Source: an uncultured Clostridia bacterium (GTDB lineage Bacteria > Bacillota > Clostridia > Christensenellales > Borkfalkiaceae). Taken from it: a DNA stretch of 8,214 bases. The notes below the pieces were generated by a model. It worked only from the letters and a program-made list of their open reading frames with translations. It made no database searches and was not told the DNA's origin. Where the stretch lies: NCBI GenBank assembly GCA_904501795.1, contig CAJGCK010000052.1:1-8214 (forward strand), in the 5' to 3' direction. Every line of letters begins with the position of its first letter. The stretch's first letter is position 1. Shown piece after piece: positions 5,933 to 8,214 of this stretch. The position numbers and the translations under genes are program-made.

Positions 5933-6796
5933 CTACTTTTTTTCAAAACCAAGAGTGCATGGCCTTTTTTTAACATAAGGTTTATTAAAAATATTGTCCT
6001 TATTAAGTGCGCTACCACTTTCATATAAACTTAAATAAATATATTGCAGGTTGTCATCTAAATAAGACATAGCCGAATCTTCAAACTCTTCTGAAACACC
6101 ATAATAAGCCCCTGCAATACTACCAGTTATTGCAGCGAGTGTATCACTATCACCACCAACCGAAACGGCAATTCTAATTGCGTCTTCAAAACTTTCACTT
6201 TCTAAAAATGCTTGTATTGCTTGTGGAACTGTTTGTTGACAAGTTTCGTTAAACCTATAAGTTGGTCTTATTTCATCAATAGTAAAATCTAAATCATAAT
6301 AATGTCGTTTAATGTATTTGCCAATTTCTTTTTTACTTTTACCTGTTCTTGCTAAAAAAACACAAACGGCAGTTGCTTCTGCACCTTTAATCCCTTCATA
6401 ATGATTATGTGTCACCCTTGTAACTTCATAAGAAAGCCTTATAGCCTGTTCTAAGGTGCTTGCTATTTCACCACAAAAAGCAACTCTCATAGCAGAACCA
6501 TTACCAAAGCTGTTATATGGATAGGGTTTATCCGAAAACATCCAATTATAAAATCTTCCACCATAACCACAATTTGGGTATTGTCTACCGATTTTTTGCA
6601 TAATTGTTGTTACTTCTTTATGCAAAAGTTCTATATCTTCGGTTTCATTTATTGCTTTAGCAACGGCTAACGTCATAACCGTATCATCGGTAAAATAACA
6701 GTCGTCACTAAAAAATTTAAAGTCTTTTTTGCGATAATTATTGAATTCAAATCTTGAACCAACTATATCACCTATAATTGCACCTATTACACTCAT
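5933..6796 (-). CDS. ADP-ribosylglycohydrolase (DraG/ARH family)
   Basis: 287-aa soluble enzyme of the family that removes ADP-ribose from protein side chains or related conjugates, using two Mg2+ or Mn2+ ions. All the expected motifs are present: GAIIGDIVGSRFE (5-17), FTDDT (35-39) with first-half metal ligands T36, D37 and D38, GNGSAMR (98-104), THNHYEGIKGAE (129-140), and GGDSDT (214-219), whose D216, D218 and T219 complete the metal site. It should therefore be active. An AGGAGG ribosome site (6807-6812) lies 10 bases from the ATG. Characterised relatives include DraG, which reactivates dinitrogenase reductase, and the immunity protein Tri1, which reverses ADP-ribosylation of FtsZ. No nitrogenase or ADP-ribosyltransferase is nearby, so the target is unknown. 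It leads the pair with the CPCC gene. Confidence 0.93.
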   Translation of the reverse strand: MSVIGAIIGDIVGSRFEFNNYRKKDFKFFSDDCYFTDDTVMTLAVAKAINETEDIELLHKEVTTIMQKIGRQYPNCGYGGRFYNWMFSDKPYPYNSFGNGSAMRVAFCGEIASTLEQAIRLSYEVTRVTHNHYEGIKGAEATAVCVFLARTGKSKKEIGKYIKRHYYDLDFTIDEIRPTYRFNETCQQTVPQAIQAFLESESFEDAIRIAVSVGGDSDTLAAITGSIAGAYYGVSEEFEDSAMSYLDDNLQYIYLSLYESGSALNKDNIFNKPYVKKRPCTLGFEKK

Positions 6797-6935
6797 AACT
6801 CAATCTCCTCCTTTAATGTAAATAAGTTTTTTATTTGTATAATAAAACCTCAAATGATTATTTTATAATTCAATTATATAAACTCTTTGCGCCAAATGTA
6901 TGTCATATTTGAAAAGTTTTTTAAAAATTTAAAAT

Positions 6936-6979
6936 AAAAAAACAAACATCTCCAAGAGTTCGGATTTGTTTGCTCTTGG
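6936..6979 (-). terminator. Terminator with an alternative hairpin, between the 215-aa gene and the glycohydrolase
   Basis: On the minus strand CAAACA/TGTTTG (6967-6972 with 6943-6948), a 2x2 internal loop and TCC/GGA (6951-6953 with 6962-6964) form a stem that ends in seven Ts (6936-6942). A competing 7-bp hairpin, CCAAGAG with CTCTTGG (6973-6979 with 6952-6958), uses the same inner bases and would form first. The element lies about 50 bases after the stop at 7030 and 140 bases before the glycohydrolase start. Confidence 0.7.
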
Positions 6980-7029
6980 CGGAAGATTAGGTACGTAAAA
7001 CTACTTTTTGTTTTTGTTGCTTGTAATAT

Positions 7030-7677
7030 CTATATCTCTATTACATCATCAACCTTATCTAAAATTCTTTTCATATTAGTACTTTCAGGCTCTCTTAATT
7101 TATAAACACCCATAAATATAAAACCATTGTCTTTTCTATCAAATACCCACCTATAAGGATGATTCAATCCTGTTGGAGAATAATGGCTAACTATGTTTTT
7201 TTCAATTATCGTATTAGTATTACCATTCTCAAAATAGTTGCACCAGCCATCACGTGTTTTACCGTCTATCCTAGGCAACCAAATGTATAAATTACTGGTT
7301 ACTTCCCAAATGCTTGTCTGTCTAGGTGGATAGTTAGTTTTAAGCAAATAATTCACTAACTCATATCCAGCACCGAGATATCTCCTCCCCGATTTTATAG
7401 TTACTTTTTGATTTGTTGATTGAGCATTTGAAACAGGTTTTTCACATTCTAATAAGTCGGCCTTAATTATCTTATTGATTTCTTCTCCGCTTATTATTAA
7501 ATGTTCCTTAAACGCCAATGGATAAGCCATCATTATTGTTTTATTTGTCTTTATAAAATTTACATAAATATAACTTTTTCCATTATTCCTCTCTTCGTAT
7601 TTTTCTACAATACCTTGCCCTTTTGTTATGTGATAAACTTCTTTTCCTGTAATATAATTTTTTATTTCACTTTTCAT
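7030..7677 (-). CDS. Uncharacterised 215-aa protein
   Basis: I do not recognise a named family. Residues 11-61 look like a small beta-rich domain of a kind common in clostridial hypothetical proteins (GKEVYHITKGQGIVEKY, then YVNF and YPLAF). Residues 62-100 are linker-like. The C-terminal part (about 101-196) is rich in W, Y and N and ends with RWVFDRKDNGFIFMGVYKL (176-194). That segment matches residues 35-53 of the neighbouring 69-aa protein, with F, D, G, F, G, V, Y and L identical. No signal peptide or membrane segment is seen. The ATG (7675-7677) overlaps the region of the preceding stop (TAATATG), and the AGG-rich ribosome site lies within the last codons of that gene, so the two are coupled. 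A DNA- or nucleotide-related role is possible but unproven. Confidence 0.75.
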   Translation of the reverse strand: MKSEIKNYITGKEVYHITKGQGIVEKYEERNNGKSYIYVNFIKTNKTIMMAYPLAFKEHLIISGEEINKIIKADLLECEKPVSNAQSTNQKVTIKSGRRYLGAGYELVNYLLKTNYPPRQTSIWEVTSNLYIWLPRIDGKTRDGWCNYFENGNTNTIIEKNIVSHYSPTGLNHPYRWVFDRKDNGFIFMGVYKLREPESTNMKRILDKVDDVIEI

Positions 7678-7678
7678 A

Positions 7679-7888
7679 TTATAACCTACCTTTCCTTTTA
7701 AACCATATTGTATCGTCGTCTATTACATCTAACGAATATACACCCTTAAACTCATAGCCACCATCAACTTTTTCAAAAAGAAAAATTTCGTTATACTTAT
7801 ATAAAATTCTTTCTTTCCCTTCTTTTGTACAAATATAAACTGAATTATAATAAGGAATACCATCAAATCTTGTGGGGTTTTCTACCAT
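7679..7888 (-). CDS. Uncharacterised 69-aa protein related to its neighbour's C-terminus
   Basis: Short aromatic- and charge-rich frame beginning at ATG 7886-7888. Residues 35-53 (IFLFEKVDGGYEFKGVYSL) align without gaps to residues 176-194 of the next gene. It therefore looks like a stand-alone or truncated copy of that C-terminal domain. No Shine-Dalgarno sequence is visible. The ATG comes one codon after the stop of the preceding frame, in the same reading frame, so it is either translated by reinitiation or is the 3' part of one gene broken by a stop codon. It ends one base before the next start. Confidence 0.5.
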   Translation of the reverse strand: MVENPTRFDGIPYYNSVYICTKEGKERILYKYNEIFLFEKVDGGYEFKGVYSLDVIDDDTIWFKRKGRL

Positions 7889-7891
7889 ATC

Positions 7892-8086
7892 TTAAAAACC
7901 CATTCTATATCCACACATAAAGCCATCTTTCTCGTCTGTCCACATATCTGCCATCCAAATACTTTGTTCACTATTTAATTCCCAAATATTTGGTGCAACT
8001 TCCTTTAGTTCTTTATCGGTTAATTTTTTAATTATCTCTTGACTATTTCCTTTCAAAAAGCCTTTTTCCTCTATTATTGAATGCAT
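7892..8086 (-). CDS. Uncharacterised 64-aa protein, or 5' part of a split gene
   Basis: The frame starts at ATG 8084-8086, with AGGGA (8095-8099) 8 bases upstream and overlapping the stop of the preceding gene. Residues 16-40 look helical (QEIIKKLTDKELKEV), and the end is aromatic (SIWMADMWTDEKDGFMCGYR, 42-61). No family is recognised. The stop (7892-7894) is followed one codon later, in the same frame, by the ATG of the 69-aa gene. Read through, the two would give one protein of about 135 residues. Confidence 0.5.
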   Translation of the reverse strand: MHSIIEEKGFLKGNSQEIIKKLTDKELKEVAPNIWELNSEQSIWMADMWTDEKDGFMCGYRMGF

Positions 8087-8097
8087 ATTTCTTATCC

Positions 8098-8214
8098 CTA
8101 ATTTTTTATTTGAAACAAATCCATTTCAGGCTTATTGTGATTATAATAACACCCACCACCACGAATTTTATACACAGGTAAACCAAATTCCATCATATAT
8201 TCTAAATTTCTACT
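8098..8214 (-). CDS. 3' end of an unidentified gene cut by the window edge
   Basis: An open frame of 38 codons enters from the right edge and ends in TAG (8098-8100), 11 bases before the next ATG. The visible C-terminus contains MMEFGLPVYKIRGGGCYYN and ends DLFQIKN. I do not recognise the family. The frame, the tight spacing to the next start and the overlap of its stop with that gene's ribosome site support a real co-transcribed gene. Two internal ATGs (codons 7 and 8) would allow a short gene starting inside the window, but no ribosome site precedes them. Confidence 0.55.
   Translation of the reverse strand, partial: SRNLEYMMEFGLPVYKIRGGGCYYNHNKPEMDLFQIKN

Noticed and set aside
6797..6900. 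Promoter for the glycohydrolase gene (several TATAAT-like hexamers on both strands).
   Set aside because: None has a convincing -35 box at 16-18 bases. A promoter is likely in this spacer, but I could not choose one.
7501..7701. Plus-strand hydrophobic frame opposite the 215-aa gene.
   Set aside because: The phenylalanine- and isoleucine-rich composition is what AT-rich antisense DNA gives; there is no ribosome site.

Overview
The window looks like chromosomal DNA from a low-GC Gram-positive bacterium, probably a gut- or anaerobe-associated clostridial Bacillota. The reasons are AT-rich spacers, AAGGAG-type ribosome binding sites, near-consensus sigma-A promoters with 17-bp spacers, a tRNA gene with an encoded CCA, intrinsic hairpin plus T-tract terminators, and the protein families present. 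No taxon can be named from the sequence alone.

Left part (1-2120): L-fucose isomerase (fucI, minus strand) stands alone and ends at a bidirectional terminator. It is divergent from a tRNA-Trp gene (plus strand) with a perfect TTGACA-17-TATAAT promoter. The tRNA -35 box lies in a small palindrome that also supplies a possible -35 box for fucI. The fucI leader holds a 7-bp inverted repeat that could be an operator.

The tRNA-Trp locus has an odd tail (2100-2279). The last 21 bases of the tRNA plus its terminator, 60 bp in all, recur exactly 120 bp downstream, separated by a 60-bp linker that carries hairpins and short tRNA-derived pieces.

Middle (2280-5378): a minus-strand two-gene operon encodes a U32-family protein of the RlhA/YdcP type (a probable RNA hydroxylation factor) followed by a GtrA-family membrane protein. 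The Shine-Dalgarno sequence of the second gene overlaps the stop of the first. In front of the U32 gene is a 69-codon open frame with no usable start codon, which reads like the tail of a right-handed beta-helix protein (a gene remnant). It is preceded by a strong minus-strand promoter. A near copy of that promoter, including its downstream sequence, lies at 2318-2366 with no obvious gene to serve.

Right part (5364-8214): an accessory-looking minus-strand series with fewer CG dinucleotides than the left half. It holds the 3' end of an unknown gene cut by the window edge, two tiny unknown genes in one frame separated by a single stop, a 215-aa unknown protein that shares a C-terminal motif with the neighbouring 69-aa one, an attenuator-like terminator, an ADP-ribosylglycohydrolase, and a 170-aa protein with a CPCC-like zinc ribbon. 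Small unknown proteins around an ADP-ribose-removing enzyme suggest an immunity or antidote cluster of the kind found beside polymorphic toxins. This is inference: no toxin is visible in the window.
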